A stretch of DNA of 64,000 nt from Flavobacteriales bacterium (GCA_003499525.1 DNTB01000031.1:1-64000), one strand, 5' to 3'. Positions 51,943 to 62,005 are shown, numbered from the stretch's first letter. Numbers and translations are program-made. The notes: generated from the letters alone by a model not told the origin.

Positions 51943-52820
51943 ATTAGCGGAATTCCAACAATACCTGCAATGATCATGACTTTCATCAGATCGTTGTACC
52001 GAATAAAGTCTTTCTCAGAATGGGCCCTGTAAAGACTAATCCCCATTCCCAATATGAGTAGTTCCCCTATACTGAAATAAATCAATCTTGGATCAGCTCC
52101 TAAGAATTCGACAAGAGCCAGAAAAGGAATCAGGGTAAGCCCAACGAGTATCCAAATGATTCTTTTTGTCGATGGAATTCCAATTCGAATGGGCATGGTA
52201 TCATAACCGTAAATCAAATCTCCCTTCATTGCAATAACGTCTTTTAGAATTTCCCGAATCAAAATCATCAGGCTGAAGAATGTTAGATATAGCATAATCT
52301 GATAGCTCCATGATCGATAGAAAATAAGCACAGTTAAGAAGGGAGCCAGGGTCAAAAGGGCAGCCATTAGCTCTCCCAGAAAAGCTTTTTTTCGGAATTT
52401 ATGAGAATATAGCCACAGAGCTATGCTGAAAAGAAAATTGAAGAGCATCAAACTTTTAGAAACATAAAAACTTGAGATCATGCCAAGAGAATTAAAAAGG
52501 AAGTAGATGTTAAGACAGGATTGTTGGCTGATTAACCTGCTTATAATCACTTTATTAGGCCTGTTGATCGTATCTCGCTCTAAATCGTAAAAATTATTTA
52601 TGATAAAACCCGAGGCGACTATAAACCCCGTAGAAATTATGGCCAAATGAAGCTGAAAATCCTTTAGTATTTCTAGAATGCCAAAACCCGGATTAAGAAG
52701 GAATACAGATACCAGATATTGAGCCGATACAATTGCTAATATGCTATACCATCGGACTAAAGATAATAGAAGATAAATACGATATAGAGCAAATTTTTGC
52801 CTGCGAGATAGAAGTGCCAT
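51939..52820 (-). CDS. UbiA family prenyltransferase
   Basis: A 293-residue protein with about nine hydrophobic helices. Two Asp-rich motifs are seen: NNFYDLERDTINRPNK and LKDVIAMKGDLIYGYDTMPIRIG. These bind the prenyl diphosphate through Mg2+. It lies next to mevalonate-pathway genes and overlaps the kinase gene by one base. Bacteroidota members in this context are usually annotated as geranylgeranylglycerol-phosphate geranylgeranyltransferase-like, but the acceptor is not proven; a quinone prenyltransferase is the alternative. Confidence 0.85.
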   Translation of the reverse strand: MALLSRRQKFALYRIYLLLSLVRWYSILAIVSAQYLVSVFLLNPGFGILEILKDFQLHLAIISTGFIVASGFIINNFYDLERDTINRPNKVIISRLISQQSCLNIYFLFNSLGMISSFYVSKSLMLFNFLFSIALWLYSHKFRKKAFLGELMAALLTLAPFLTVLIFYRSWSYQIMLYLTFFSLMILIREILKDVIAMKGDLIYGYDTMPIRIGIPSTKRIIWILVGLTLIPFLALVEFLGADPRLIYFSIGELLILGMGISLYRAHSEKDFIRYNDLMKVMIIAGIVGIPLI

Positions 52821-53758
52821 TAAAAGCGATAGATCACTTCAAGGTCCTTTCCTTTGAGTTGCTTCTTTGCTTGCTCCAAATTTTGCGTAAAGCCCAGAAC
52901 ATATCCTCCTCCTCCTGAACCGCATAATTTGAGATAGTAGTCATCGGTATTCAGTCCTTTTAACCAAAAGTTACGCAATGGCATAGGGATCATTGGGCTG
53001 AAATGCTTCAAAACGAGGTCAGACAAACCTTTTAAACTCTCAAAAAAAGGTTGTGTTTCTCCATCCAGAAATGCAGAAATACATTCATCGTTGTATTTCG
53101 TGAACTCTTTGCGCACCATGTTTCTAAAACCCTCCTGCTTCATTCTTTCCATGAAAATATTCACCATATTTTGGGTTTCACCCGGTTGTCCGGAATTGAT
53201 CAGGAAAATTGCCCCTTCACCTTTTCCCTCTTGAGGCAGGCCTATGGTTCCAAGTTCATCCTTAGACTTTATCAGTATGGGGAGTTTCATGTAACATATA
53301 AGAGGGTCTATGCCAGAACTCTTTCCATGAAAATGGGACTCCATTTGAGCTAACCCCTCTTTCAGCTCGAGCAGTTCTGTCTTGTTTAGGTCGTCCTCCG
53401 GCACAATAGCTTCATGTGCATATTTATCGTATATGGCAGCTACGAGTGCTCCAGAACTGCCAACCCCGTAACCGTTAGGAATTGTTGAATCGAAAACCAT
53501 CCCATTTTCAATATCCAATTTCATGGAATCCAAATCGAGACTGAGCAATAGCTCCTTCTTTTCCTGAAGTTCTTTGAGGTAGACCAGATAATTCCTGAGT
53601 TGTTCATTGGACCAAACATCTTTCCCATCTACCGACTCTTTGAAAGTCAGTTCTCCGCGATAGGCTTTGTATGGAATTGAGAGCCCCATGGAATCCTGGA
53701 TAATTCCATATTCTCCAAAGAGCAAAATTTTGGCATGAAATAGTGCGTCTTTAATCAT
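52820..53758 (-). CDS. GHMP kinase, probably mevalonate kinase
   Basis: A 312-residue protein with the GHMP kinase motifs: AKILLFGEYGIIQDSMGLSIPY at the N-terminus, PNGYGVGSSGALVAAIYDKY (ATP loop) and CGSGGGGYVLGF near the C-terminus. It shares 4 bp with the decarboxylase gene. In Flavobacteriia this gene sits between mvaD and a UbiA gene, as here, and phosphorylates mevalonate; phosphomevalonate kinase activity cannot be excluded from the sequence. Confidence 0.85.
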   Translation of the reverse strand: MIKDALFHAKILLFGEYGIIQDSMGLSIPYKAYRGELTFKESVDGKDVWSNEQLRNYLVYLKELQEKKELLLSLDLDSMKLDIENGMVFDSTIPNGYGVGSSGALVAAIYDKYAHEAIVPEDDLNKTELLELKEGLAQMESHFHGKSSGIDPLICYMKLPILIKSKDELGTIGLPQEGKGEGAIFLINSGQPGETQNMVNIFMERMKQEGFRNMVRKEFTKYNDECISAFLDGETQPFFESLKGLSDLVLKHFSPMIPMPLRNFWLKGLNTDDYYLKLCGSGGGGYVLGFTQNLEQAKKQLKGKDLEVIYRF

Positions 53759-54837
53759 GTCAATTTTTTAGGTCCTTTGCCAACATGGTCGCAAATATAG
53801 TTCTCGTTCTGGCAATATTCAACGATATCCGATTTGATCCAGCTCATCACAGTTTCTTTATCATTACCCGGATACATTACATGAACGTTGGCTCCGGCAT
53901 CGAGGGTGAAACATAAAGGAACACCAGATTGTTCTCGAAAAGCCCAGAGTTGCTGGATGATCTTCAATGTATTAGGTTTCATTAATATGAAATATGGATG
54001 GGACATCATCATCAAGGCATGAAGCGTTAGCGCCTCTTGTTCAACAAGTTGAACAAAAGACTCAAGATCTCCCTGGCGCAAAACTTCAAGAATAGATTTG
54101 GCATTTTTCCCGGCTTGGATTTTTCGGGTTTCTCGATAAGGGTGTCGATTCATCAGACTATGCCCAACGGTAGACGAAACTGCTTTCGATCCTTCGTCCA
54201 CCAATAGTATAGTATCTTGATAATCTCGAAAAACAGGATGCACGTCTTGGATGGGTAATGCATACAGGTCATTCGATTCAGAGAGCCCATCTAAGACTCC
54301 CCACTCAACTACACTTCCGAAGACAGATCTGCAGGCACTTCCAGAACCAATCCTGGACAAGAAAGAAGATTTCTGATAAAAAAAATCAGGGCTAATCGTT
54401 GGATTGCACTTCTGTTCAATGCTCATAAGGCAGAGAGAAAGTGCACTCATCCCTGAGGCTGAAGACGCAATTCCGCTGGAATGAGGGAAGGTATTTGAGG
54501 TATGAATTTCAAAGTCTAATTCAGAAATAAAAGGAAGAAAAGGAGTGGCTTTTTCTAGAAAACTGAGGGCTTTTTGACCAAATTCCGGTGCTTTTTTGCC
54601 TTCAAAGAAGAAATCATATTGAACAGACTTTTTCTGCTTAGGCCGGAACTTTAGGGTAGTTTTTGTTTTACTTTCTGATAAGGTAAAGCTTACTGAAGGA
54701 TTCATTGGAATCTGGCCGTTGTACTTGCCCCAATATTTTACCAAAGCAATGTTGCTCGGGCTTTGCCAGGTTACTTCTCCTTGTAATTCAGAGGGTATCT
54801 TGTAAGCTCCTCTGAACATATCAATATCAGCTTTCAT
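53755..54837 (-). CDS. mvaD: Diphosphomevalonate decarboxylase
   Basis: A 360-residue GHMP-superfamily protein. Hallmarks: SPSNIALVKYWGKYNGQIPMNPSVSFTLSES (substrate-binding N-terminal part), HSSGIASSASGMSALSLCLMS (ATP loop with catalytic Ser region) and LDAGANVHVMYP. It converts mevalonate diphosphate to isopentenyl diphosphate with ATP. Together with the adjacent kinase it shows that this organism uses the mevalonate route rather than, or in addition to, MEP. Confidence 0.92.
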   Translation of the reverse strand: MKADIDMFRGAYKIPSELQGEVTWQSPSNIALVKYWGKYNGQIPMNPSVSFTLSESKTKTTLKFRPKQKKSVQYDFFFEGKKAPEFGQKALSFLEKATPFLPFISELDFEIHTSNTFPHSSGIASSASGMSALSLCLMSIEQKCNPTISPDFFYQKSSFLSRIGSGSACRSVFGSVVEWGVLDGLSESNDLYALPIQDVHPVFRDYQDTILLVDEGSKAVSSTVGHSLMNRHPYRETRKIQAGKNAKSILEVLRQGDLESFVQLVEQEALTLHALMMMSHPYFILMKPNTLKIIQQLWAFREQSGVPLCFTLDAGANVHVMYPGNDKETVMSWIKSDIVEYCQNENYICDHVGKGPKKLT

Positions 54838-54885
54838 CCAACAAAGATGATAGAAATGTTCTGAAGAAGTACGGGTCCGGAACGG

Positions 54886-56130
54886 TTATGATCGAATGGC
54901 CTCTACCGGATCTTTACGCGAGGCGATCCAGGCAGGAATTATGCCCGAAATAACTCCAACCGTTATGGAGATCAATATCCCAATGGCGATATTCTTCAGG
55001 GTGATCTCAACAGCATAATCAGTGAAACTTGATATCGATAGCCCAAGTATAGCAATGAGGACCAGACCTATAAGTCCACCGATGAGCGAAAGGAAGACTG
55101 ACTCACCAAGATATTGAGAAAGAATAAAAACATTCTTCGCTCCAAGGGATTTTTGAATTCCAATAATCTTAGTTCTTTCCTTGACCGAAACAAACATGAT
55201 ATTGGCAATACTAAATCCACCAACGATTACACTGAATCCTCCAATGATAAGCCCAAGAGTATGTATAACATCAAAAAAGCTCTCAAGCCCCTGGGTAACG
55301 ATGCTGGTTTCATTAAGGGCGAAATTATTTTCATCTCTAGGTTTCAGTTTTCGTGAATTACGCATTAGCCCAACGAGTTCCTCTTTTAAATCATCATTGG
55401 TATATCCCGGTTTTGAACTCACGAATATTGTTGGGTTGATGTTAGGGTTTTTGATGTCAATAATCTTTCGGGAGAAGTTTAAGGGTATGAGAACCCGGTC
55501 ATCCCAGGAAAAGTCGATCATGCTTTCACCCTGCTTTTCAAATTTGCCGATTACGCGGGCTTTCCGCCCTTTTATTCTGATCGTTTTGCCGAGGTAAGGA
55601 AATGAACCAAAAAGGTCCTGGGCAACCTGGTCTCCGAGAATCGCCCCTGGATAGCCACTTTCGAATTCGCCATCGGTAAAATATCTACCTCTGTCAATTT
55701 TCATGCTGCGGACTTTATCATAGTCCGCCGTACCGGCCTCAACAATAGCCCCCTCAAGGCTGCTTTTATCGTATTCAAGCTTAGCCTGGAACCCAACCAC
55801 ATAAGCAGAACCATAAACAATCTCAGAATACCTTTGCAGATAATTGAAATCATCCAGAGAAGGTTGAGGCCTCTTCAGATAATCCCACCATTTGTATTCA
55901 CCGCCAAATTGCCAGGGCCATTTCTGCACAAAAATGATGTTGTCACCAAGCTCCGAAATACTGTCCTTAACGTAGACCTCAATGGTGTCAACCAGTGTAA
56001 AAACAGAGATGATGGTAAAAATTCCAATGGTAATTCCAGCAAGAGATAGACTAGTTCTTAACCGGTTTGCCTTCAGGGCAGCCAATGCAAGTAACAAACT
56101 CTCAGATAAAATGCGAAAATATAGCCTCAT
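54886..56130 (-). CDS. MacB-like ABC transporter permease (no ATPase nearby)
   Basis: A 414-residue protein: N-terminal LLALAALKANRLRTSLSLAGITIGIFTIISVFTLVDTIE (TM1 with the MacB signature), a ~230-residue periplasmic domain, then three TM helices with FVSVKERTKIIGIQKSLGAK, ending IIPAWIASRKDPVEAIRS. This is the MacB/FtsX permease fold. The partner ATPase is not in the neighbourhood. Probably part of an export or envelope-stress system. Confidence 0.9.
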   Translation of the reverse strand: MRLYFRILSESLLLALAALKANRLRTSLSLAGITIGIFTIISVFTLVDTIEVYVKDSISELGDNIIFVQKWPWQFGGEYKWWDYLKRPQPSLDDFNYLQRYSEIVYGSAYVVGFQAKLEYDKSSLEGAIVEAGTADYDKVRSMKIDRGRYFTDGEFESGYPGAILGDQVAQDLFGSFPYLGKTIRIKGRKARVIGKFEKQGESMIDFSWDDRVLIPLNFSRKIIDIKNPNINPTIFVSSKPGYTNDDLKEELVGLMRNSRKLKPRDENNFALNETSIVTQGLESFFDVIHTLGLIIGGFSVIVGGFSIANIMFVSVKERTKIIGIQKSLGAKNVFILSQYLGESVFLSLIGGLIGLVLIAILGLSISSFTDYAVEITLKNIAIGILISITVGVISGIIPAWIASRKDPVEAIRS

Positions 56131-56289
56131 CAGAAAGCAAAATTAGCTTTATATGAATCGCCAGATAGAGGGATGTTATAAGCGGAATTATTTGTGTAAA
56201 ACACGTTAATAAAGCTGGTAAAAAGGCATTCGAAGGCGCGCAACTAAAGTTCATATTTACGTAACATTGTGTTGTATACGGGTGAAATT

Positions 56290-57801
56290 ATGAAAATAGA
56301 GAGTGCGCTGGTATCAGTGTATCACAAAGAAGGTCTTGATCGGATAGCCGATCTTCTTAAAAAGCGAAATATAAAGACTTATTCTACCGGAGGAACTAAG
56401 GAGTATTTGGAGCGGCTGGGATTACAGGTGACTGCTATTGAAGAAGTTACGGGATTTCCATCCATTCTGGGCGGACGCGTTAAGACACTCCACCCTGCCG
56501 TATTTGGCGGGATTCTTAACAGGGCTCATGAATCAGTGGATCAGGATCAGCTCAAAGAATTTGGTTTACCAAATATAGATTTGATTGTTGTAGACCTGTA
56601 TCCGTTTGAGGATACAGTAGCTTCCGGCGCCTCTGCAGAGGAGATTATTGAAAAGATTGACATCGGAGGGATTTCTCTAATTCGTGCCGGTGCGAAGAAC
56701 TACAAAGACAAAGTCATCATTCCCTCCAAAGAGCAGTACCGGGATTTGGTCAGAATCCTGGATGAGAAAGGAAGTGAATCCACCATGGAGGAGAGAAAAG
56801 CACTTGCAAAAAAAGCTTTTGGCATTTCATCAAAATATGATTCGGCCATTTTCAGCTATTTCAGTAAAGAGGATGAAACAGATATTCGGATTGCTTACGA
56901 TGGGGGCCAGGAACTGAGATATGGGGAGAACCCACATCAAAAAGGATGGTTTTACGGAAACCTTGACCAAATGTTTGATAAACTCAACGGCAAGGAGATT
57001 TCGTACAATAATCTACTGGATATCGATGCCGCGGTTAATATCATCGATGAGTTTGATGACTGTACCGTAGCTATTTTGAAGCACAATAATGCCTGCGGTC
57101 TTGCTTCACGTTCAACAGTACTAGAATCTTATAAAGAGGCATTGGCAGGAGATCCTGTATCCGCTTTTGGCGGTATAATTATTACCAACAGAACGGTCAA
57201 TCTGGAGTTTGCAGAAAAGTTGAACGAGTTATTTTACGAGGTGCTTATTGCACCTGAAATTGAAGAAAGTGCTTTAAATCTTTTATCGAAGAAAAAGAAC
57301 AGAATCATCCTAAAAAGGAAAAAGCAAGCCATGAGCAAAGAAATTATTAGGACTGTTCTACACGGCTTATTAGTCCAGGATCGTGATAATAAAACAGAAA
57401 CTCGTGATGACTTTTTTGTAGCGACCAAAGCGGTGCCCTCCAGCACTGAAGCTGAGGATCTTCTATTTGCAAACAAAATTGCTAAACACACCAAGTCCAA
57501 TACGATTGTTCTGGCTAAAAACAAACAACTTATAGGAAGTGGAACAGGCCAAACTTCGCGAATTGATGCGTTAAAACAAGCCATTTTGAAGGCGCGTTCT
57601 TTCAATCTTGAATTGAATGGTGCTGTAATGGCTTCTGATGCCTTTTTCCCTTTTTCGGACAGCGTGAAAATTGCTCATGAAGCTGGTATTACATCTGTTA
57701 TTCAGCCCGGTGGTTCGATAAGGGATGATGATTCGATTAACTATTGCAATGATAACGGGATGTCTATGGTCTTGACCGGAACCCGGCATTTTAAACACTG
57801 A
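56290..57801 (+). CDS. purH: Bifunctional AICAR transformylase / IMP cyclohydrolase
   Basis: A 503-residue protein from the ATG at 56290 (IESALVSVYHKEGLDRIADLL); the frame runs 21 bp further upstream to a GTG. The N-terminal methylglyoxal-synthase-like cyclohydrolase part has STGGTKEYLERLG and GGRVKTLHPAVFGGIL. The C-terminal AICAR transformylase part has LRYGENPHQKGWFYG and ILKHNNACGLA. Catalyses the last two steps of IMP synthesis. Lies 22 bp upstream of mreB and may be co-transcribed with it. Confidence 0.96.
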   Translation: MKIESALVSVYHKEGLDRIADLLKKRNIKTYSTGGTKEYLERLGLQVTAIEEVTGFPSILGGRVKTLHPAVFGGILNRAHESVDQDQLKEFGLPNIDLIVVDLYPFEDTVASGASAEEIIEKIDIGGISLIRAGAKNYKDKVIIPSKEQYRDLVRILDEKGSESTMEERKALAKKAFGISSKYDSAIFSYFSKEDETDIRIAYDGGQELRYGENPHQKGWFYGNLDQMFDKLNGKEISYNNLLDIDAAVNIIDEFDDCTVAILKHNNACGLASRSTVLESYKEALAGDPVSAFGGIIITNRTVNLEFAEKLNELFYEVLIAPEIEESALNLLSKKKNRIILKRKKQAMSKEIIRTVLHGLLVQDRDNKTETRDDFFVATKAVPSSTEAEDLLFANKIAKHTKSNTIVLAKNKQLIGSGTGQTSRIDALKQAILKARSFNLELNGAVMASDAFFPFSDSVKIAHEAGITSVIQPGGSIRDDDSINYCNDNGMSMVLTGTRHFKH

Positions 57802-57823
57802 TATAAGAAGAGGAAGAGGATAA

Positions 57824-58846
57824 ATGGGATTTTTCAATTTTTTCTCACAAGAGATAGCTATAGATCTGGGTACGGCAAACACGCTTATCATACATAACGA
57901 TAAGGTGGTGGTTGACGAACCCTCTATTGTGGCTATTGATCGGGTTACTGCAAAAGTCATAGCCGTTGGAAAGCGAGCACAGCAAATGCATGGAAAGACC
58001 CATGAAAATATTAAAACTATCAGACCATTAAAGGATGGTGTAATAGCAGACTTTCATGCCGCGGAGCATATGATTCGTGGAATGATTAAGATGATCAATG
58101 AAAAAAAGCGTCTGATACAGCCTTCCATGAGAATGGTAGTTTGTATTCCTTCGGGGATCACAGAAGTTGAAAAAAGAGCAGTTCGGGATAGTGCTGAACA
58201 TGCGGGAGCGAAGGAGGTATATCTGATACATGAACCTATGGCAGCTGCCATAGGTATAGGAATAGATGTAGAGGAGCCCATGGGCAATATGATAATTGAT
58301 ATTGGCGGAGGAACCAGCGAGATTGCAGTAATTGCCCTCGGAGGTATTGTTTGTGACAAGTCCATTCGTGTTGCAGGAGATGAATTTACCAGTGACATCG
58401 AAGACTACATGAGAAGACAACACAATATACTGGTTGGTGACCGTACCGCTGAGCAAATAAAGATTGCTGTAGGTTCGGCCATCGTCGACCTTGAAGATCC
58501 TCCCGAAGACTTTGCTGTTCATGGTAGAGATCTAATGACCGGTATACCAAAGGAAATAATGGTTTCACATGTTGAAATAGCGCACTCCTTAGACAAATCA
58601 ATTTCAAAAATTGAGGAGGCTATTTTGAGTGCACTGGAAATGACACCTCCTGAACTTTCGGCAGATATCTATAAAACAGGTATTTATCTTGCCGGTGGCG
58701 GTGCAATGCTTCGAGGTCTTGATAAAAGAATAGAACAAAAGACCAAACTTCCTGTCCATGTGGCTGAGGATCCGCTTCGGGCTGTAGCTCGGGGAACCGG
58801 TATTGCTCTAAAAAACGCAGATAGGCTGCCTTTCCTGATACGCTAA
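57824..58846 (+). CDS. mreB: Rod-shape-determining actin homologue MreB
   Basis: A 340-residue actin-like ATPase: IDLGTANTLIIHNDKVVVDEPSIVAI (phosphate 1 loop), IHEPMAAAIGIG, MIIDIGGGTSEIAVIALGG, YLAGGGAMLRGL. It forms membrane-associated filaments that organise the cell-wall elongation machinery. First gene of the mreBCD-mrdA-rodA cluster; the very close spacing to mreC (18 bp) indicates co-transcription. Confidence 0.97.
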   Translation: MGFFNFFSQEIAIDLGTANTLIIHNDKVVVDEPSIVAIDRVTAKVIAVGKRAQQMHGKTHENIKTIRPLKDGVIADFHAAEHMIRGMIKMINEKKRLIQPSMRMVVCIPSGITEVEKRAVRDSAEHAGAKEVYLIHEPMAAAIGIGIDVEEPMGNMIIDIGGGTSEIAVIALGGIVCDKSIRVAGDEFTSDIEDYMRRQHNILVGDRTAEQIKIAVGSAIVDLEDPPEDFAVHGRDLMTGIPKEIMVSHVEIAHSLDKSISKIEEAILSALEMTPPELSADIYKTGIYLAGGGAMLRGLDKRIEQKTKLPVHVAEDPLRAVARGTGIALKNADRLPFLIR

Positions 58847-58864
58847 ATTCAACAGTAAAGATGG

Positions 58865-59680
58865 ATGCGAAGACTTTATTCAATACTATGGGCAAACCGC
58901 AGTTTCATATTCTTTTTACTGCTGGAACTTGCGGCCCTGTTCATTTACATTCGGCAGAATAGTAATCAAAAGATTCGGTTTTTTGCGGCACTTAATGAGG
59001 TAACAGGTCGAATTGATGCTGCAGCTTTTAAGGTGAGATCTTTGCAGAATTTGTCACAAAGCAATGCCGACCTTCATCTTGACAACGCTGCTCTCAAGAG
59101 TTTACTCTTTTATCAATCTAAATTCCAGTATGAAATACCCTTTAAAACCGAGAATAAAGGAAGGTTTAGCTTTATTCCCGGACAAATTGTGCACGCCAGA
59201 TTAAATGGACTGCGTAATTACCTCCTGATTGATAAGGGAAGTAATAGCGGAATAAATGCCGGATTCGGAATTGTAGATAGCAGAGGTGTATTAGGATTAG
59301 TTACGGAAGTATCCCCAAACTATTCTAGAATAATGCCTGCTGCTAATATTGATTTCAAGCTTGGAGTGAGAATAAAGCAATCGAGATATATCGGATTACT
59401 GGAATGGGATGGAAAAGAGACAAATACAGTCAATATCAATGATATTCCGGAGTTTGTTGAAGTCGAAACAGGAGATAGCCTTTTGACAATCGGGAATGAA
59501 GGAGTCTTTCCAGCTGGTGTGCCAGTCGCTGAAGTGGTAAGCGCCACCAGAAATACTGAAACTGGCTTTTGGGAGATTCGAGCCAGACTCTTCGCCGATC
59601 CTCGATCCTCCCTGTACGTCTATGCAGTGGAAAACCGTTGGGATAACGAGATAGAATCTTTAATTGAAGAACAAGAATGA
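58865..59680 (+). CDS. mreC: Rod-shape-determining protein MreC
   Basis: A 271-residue protein with an N-terminal TM helix (ANRSFIFFLLLELAALFIYI), a coiled-coil region (VTGRIDAAAFKVRSLQNLSQSNADLHLDNAALKSLLF) and a C-terminal beta-rich domain (GIVDSRGVLGLVTEVSPNYSRIMP, GVFPAGVPVAEV). Bridges MreB to PBP2 and activates elongation. Overlaps mreD by 4 bp. Confidence 0.93.
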   Translation: MRRLYSILWANRSFIFFLLLELAALFIYIRQNSNQKIRFFAALNEVTGRIDAAAFKVRSLQNLSQSNADLHLDNAALKSLLFYQSKFQYEIPFKTENKGRFSFIPGQIVHARLNGLRNYLLIDKGSNSGINAGFGIVDSRGVLGLVTEVSPNYSRIMPAANIDFKLGVRIKQSRYIGLLEWDGKETNTVNINDIPEFVEVETGDSLLTIGNEGVFPAGVPVAEVVSATRNTETGFWEIRARLFADPRSSLYVYAVENRWDNEIESLIEEQE

Positions 59681-60201
59681 GAAGAGTCTGGATTTGGAAT
59701 GCTTTGATTCGAGCCATATTGGCAATAGCACTTCAATTACTTGTTTTCAATAATCTCTATTTGGGAACAGTATTGAACCCCACCATTTATGTGTACATCA
59801 TCATCTTTCTGCCTTTGGAAACACCATTTCTATTACTTATCCTTTTAGGTTTTATACTGGGGTTTATTGAGGATATGGCTTTAGGCACATGGGGTTTACA
59901 TATGATGGCGGCAACCTTGATAGCATACACCAGGTGGCGATTAATAAAAGTGCTGGAACCAAGAGATGGATATGAAGCCGGTATCCAACCTAAACTCTAT
60001 GATTTTGGCTGGGGGCCTTACCTGACCTATTCCCTTACAAGTGTATTTCTGTTCAGCATTTTTCTCTATTTGGTCGAAAGCCTTGGGACTATTGGGCTTT
60101 GGAGGATCATATTCATGGCTCTGATGAATACCACAGTTGTAGTATTTCTCATCGTTGTTTTTGAGATTATGAGAAAAAAATCTAATCGCGGCAATGGATA
60201 G
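59677..60201 (+). CDS. mreD: Rod-shape-determining protein MreD
   Basis: A 174-residue protein of five or six TM helices (IRAILAIALQLLVFNNLYLG, LLILLGFILGFIEDMALGTWG), the usual MreD size and composition. It is an inner-membrane partner of MreC. It lies between mreC and mrdA and overlaps both (4 and 8 bp). Confidence 0.88.
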   Translation: MRRVWIWNALIRAILAIALQLLVFNNLYLGTVLNPTIYVYIIIFLPLETPFLLLILLGFILGFIEDMALGTWGLHMMAATLIAYTRWRLIKVLEPRDGYEAGIQPKLYDFGWGPYLTYSLTSVFLFSIFLYLVESLGTIGLWRIIFMALMNTTVVVFLIVVFEIMRKKSNRGNG

Positions 60202-62005
60202 GTTCGAATACAGAAAATTCATACTCATCGGGGGCTTAGTTTTAGTTGCGTTAATCTTCATTTCCAGGCTATTCTATATTCAGGTCATTAATGATAAATA
60301 CAAAAACTCAGCTGATAACCAGGCACTTGTACGCATTATTCAGTATCCTTCGCGGGGTATAATTCTCGACCGAAATGGGGAGATATTGGTGTTCAATCAG
60401 GCGGCATACGATTTAATGGTGGTTCCTGGACGGGTATCCTCCGAATTGGATACGCTGAGTTTTTGCAATCTTGTTGATATCACTACTGAAGATTTTGAAC
60501 GAAAGTTGATAGCCGCAAGGAAATATTCTAAGTTGCGTCCATCTGCATTTATAGAACAGATCTCTGCAGAGGAATGGACAAAAATCTCACCCAAGCTGTT
60601 TGAATTTGAGGGCTTTTATGGCCAAAAAAGGACACTGCGAAAATATCCTGAGTCTATGGCCGCCCATGTTTTGGGGTACATAGGAGAAGTTGATGCTGAA
60701 GATATTAGCAGAGACCCCTATTATCAATTAGGAGATTATATTGGCATAAGCGGACTGGAAAAGACCTATGAGAATGAGCTTCGTGGAACCAGGGGAATAA
60801 GGGTTTACACAAGAGATGTACATAATCGTCTTATGGAAAGCTATAATGACGGAGCTTTGGACCGCCCTTCAATTCCTGGAAATGATATTACCACCACTCT
60901 TGATGCAGAGTTGCAAGTATATGGCGAACAATTGATGCAAAACAAAAAAGGAAGTATTGTGGCCATTGAGCCTGCCACTGGCGAAATATTGGCTTTGGTT
61001 ACTTCACCGGGATACGATCCAAATATTCTGGTCGGACGTAAACGCGCTTTAAACTACGAATCACTTGTAGCGAACGACTCTCTTAACCCATTGTTTAACA
61101 GGGCATTAAATGCAGTTTATCGCCCAGGATCGATTTTCAAACTGGTTGAATCATTGATAGGATTGCAGATGGGAGTGATTCAGCCTTCAACACGAATACC
61201 CTGTAACCGTGCCATAATAAATTGTCATGGCAGCCATACATATGATGACCTTGAAGGAGCAATTCAGCATTCTTGTAATCCGTATTTTTATGAAGTCTAC
61301 AAGCGAATCATCCAACCGGGCAAAAAGTCCAGTATATTTCTGGATTCTCGTGAGGGCCTTTCTACCTGGAGAGAATATGTCCTCTCCTTCGGACTCGGAG
61401 CACGTCTTGACATTGATGTTCAGGGATCCAGTTCCGGTATGGTCCCTGATACCAGCTTTTACGACAAATGGTACGGAAAAAACCGATGGGCTTTTTCTAC
61501 CATATATTCTAATAGTATTGGAGAGGGTGAATTGGGGGTGGTTCCAATCCAGATGGCAAATCTCGCTGCCATATTGGCTAACCGGGGATACTACATAGCT
61601 CCTCATTTTGTAAAGGAGATAGGAAATGGATCGGTCTCGGAGAAAAATCAAACCTATGTAGATAGCAGCTATTTCTATGTGGTTTTGGATGCGTTGGAAG
61701 CCGTAGTGAACAAACCGGGTGGAACCGCAAGACGTGCTCGATTGGATAGTATTACAGTTTGTGGAAAAACAGGAACTGTTCAAAATAAAACTACACCAGA
61801 CCATTCTGTTTTCATAGGGTTTGCACCAAGGAATAATCCAAAAATAGCTGTTGCTGTTTATATTGAAAATGCCGGATTTGGGGGAACCTGGGCAGCTCCA
61901 ACAGCCAGTCTTATCATGGAAAAGTTCATAAACGGATCTGTTTCTGATACTGTAAAGCAACAGCGGATTTTGGAGGCTAATTTTATTGATTTACCTGTAG
62001 AGTAG
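60194..62005 (+). CDS. mrdA: Penicillin-binding protein 2, peptidoglycan transpeptidase
   Basis: A 603-residue protein with an N-terminal TM helix (LIGGLVLVALIFISRLFYIQV), the pedestal domain (PSRGIILDRNGEILVFN, HVLGYIGEVDAEDI, GLEKTYENELRGTRG) and the transpeptidase domain: SxxK in PGSIFKLVE, SxN in HSCNPYF, KTG in VCGKTGTVQNK. Crosslinks lateral wall peptidoglycan with RodA. Overlaps rodA by one base. Confidence 0.95.
   Translation: MDRFEYRKFILIGGLVLVALIFISRLFYIQVINDKYKNSADNQALVRIIQYPSRGIILDRNGEILVFNQAAYDLMVVPGRVSSELDTLSFCNLVDITTEDFERKLIAARKYSKLRPSAFIEQISAEEWTKISPKLFEFEGFYGQKRTLRKYPESMAAHVLGYIGEVDAEDISRDPYYQLGDYIGISGLEKTYENELRGTRGIRVYTRDVHNRLMESYNDGALDRPSIPGNDITTTLDAELQVYGEQLMQNKKGSIVAIEPATGEILALVTSPGYDPNILVGRKRALNYESLVANDSLNPLFNRALNAVYRPGSIFKLVESLIGLQMGVIQPSTRIPCNRAIINCHGSHTYDDLEGAIQHSCNPYFYEVYKRIIQPGKKSSIFLDSREGLSTWREYVLSFGLGARLDIDVQGSSSGMVPDTSFYDKWYGKNRWAFSTIYSNSIGEGELGVVPIQMANLAAILANRGYYIAPHFVKEIGNGSVSEKNQTYVDSSYFYVVLDALEAVVNKPGGTARRARLDSITVCGKTGTVQNKTTPDHSVFIGFAPRNNPKIAVAVYIENAGFGGTWAAPTASLIMEKFINGSVSDTVKQQRILEANFIDLPVE

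Noticed and set aside
57571..57960. 129-residue minus-strand frame spanning the purH-mreB junction
   Set aside because: Overlaps two certain genes; composition is typical of an antisense shadow.
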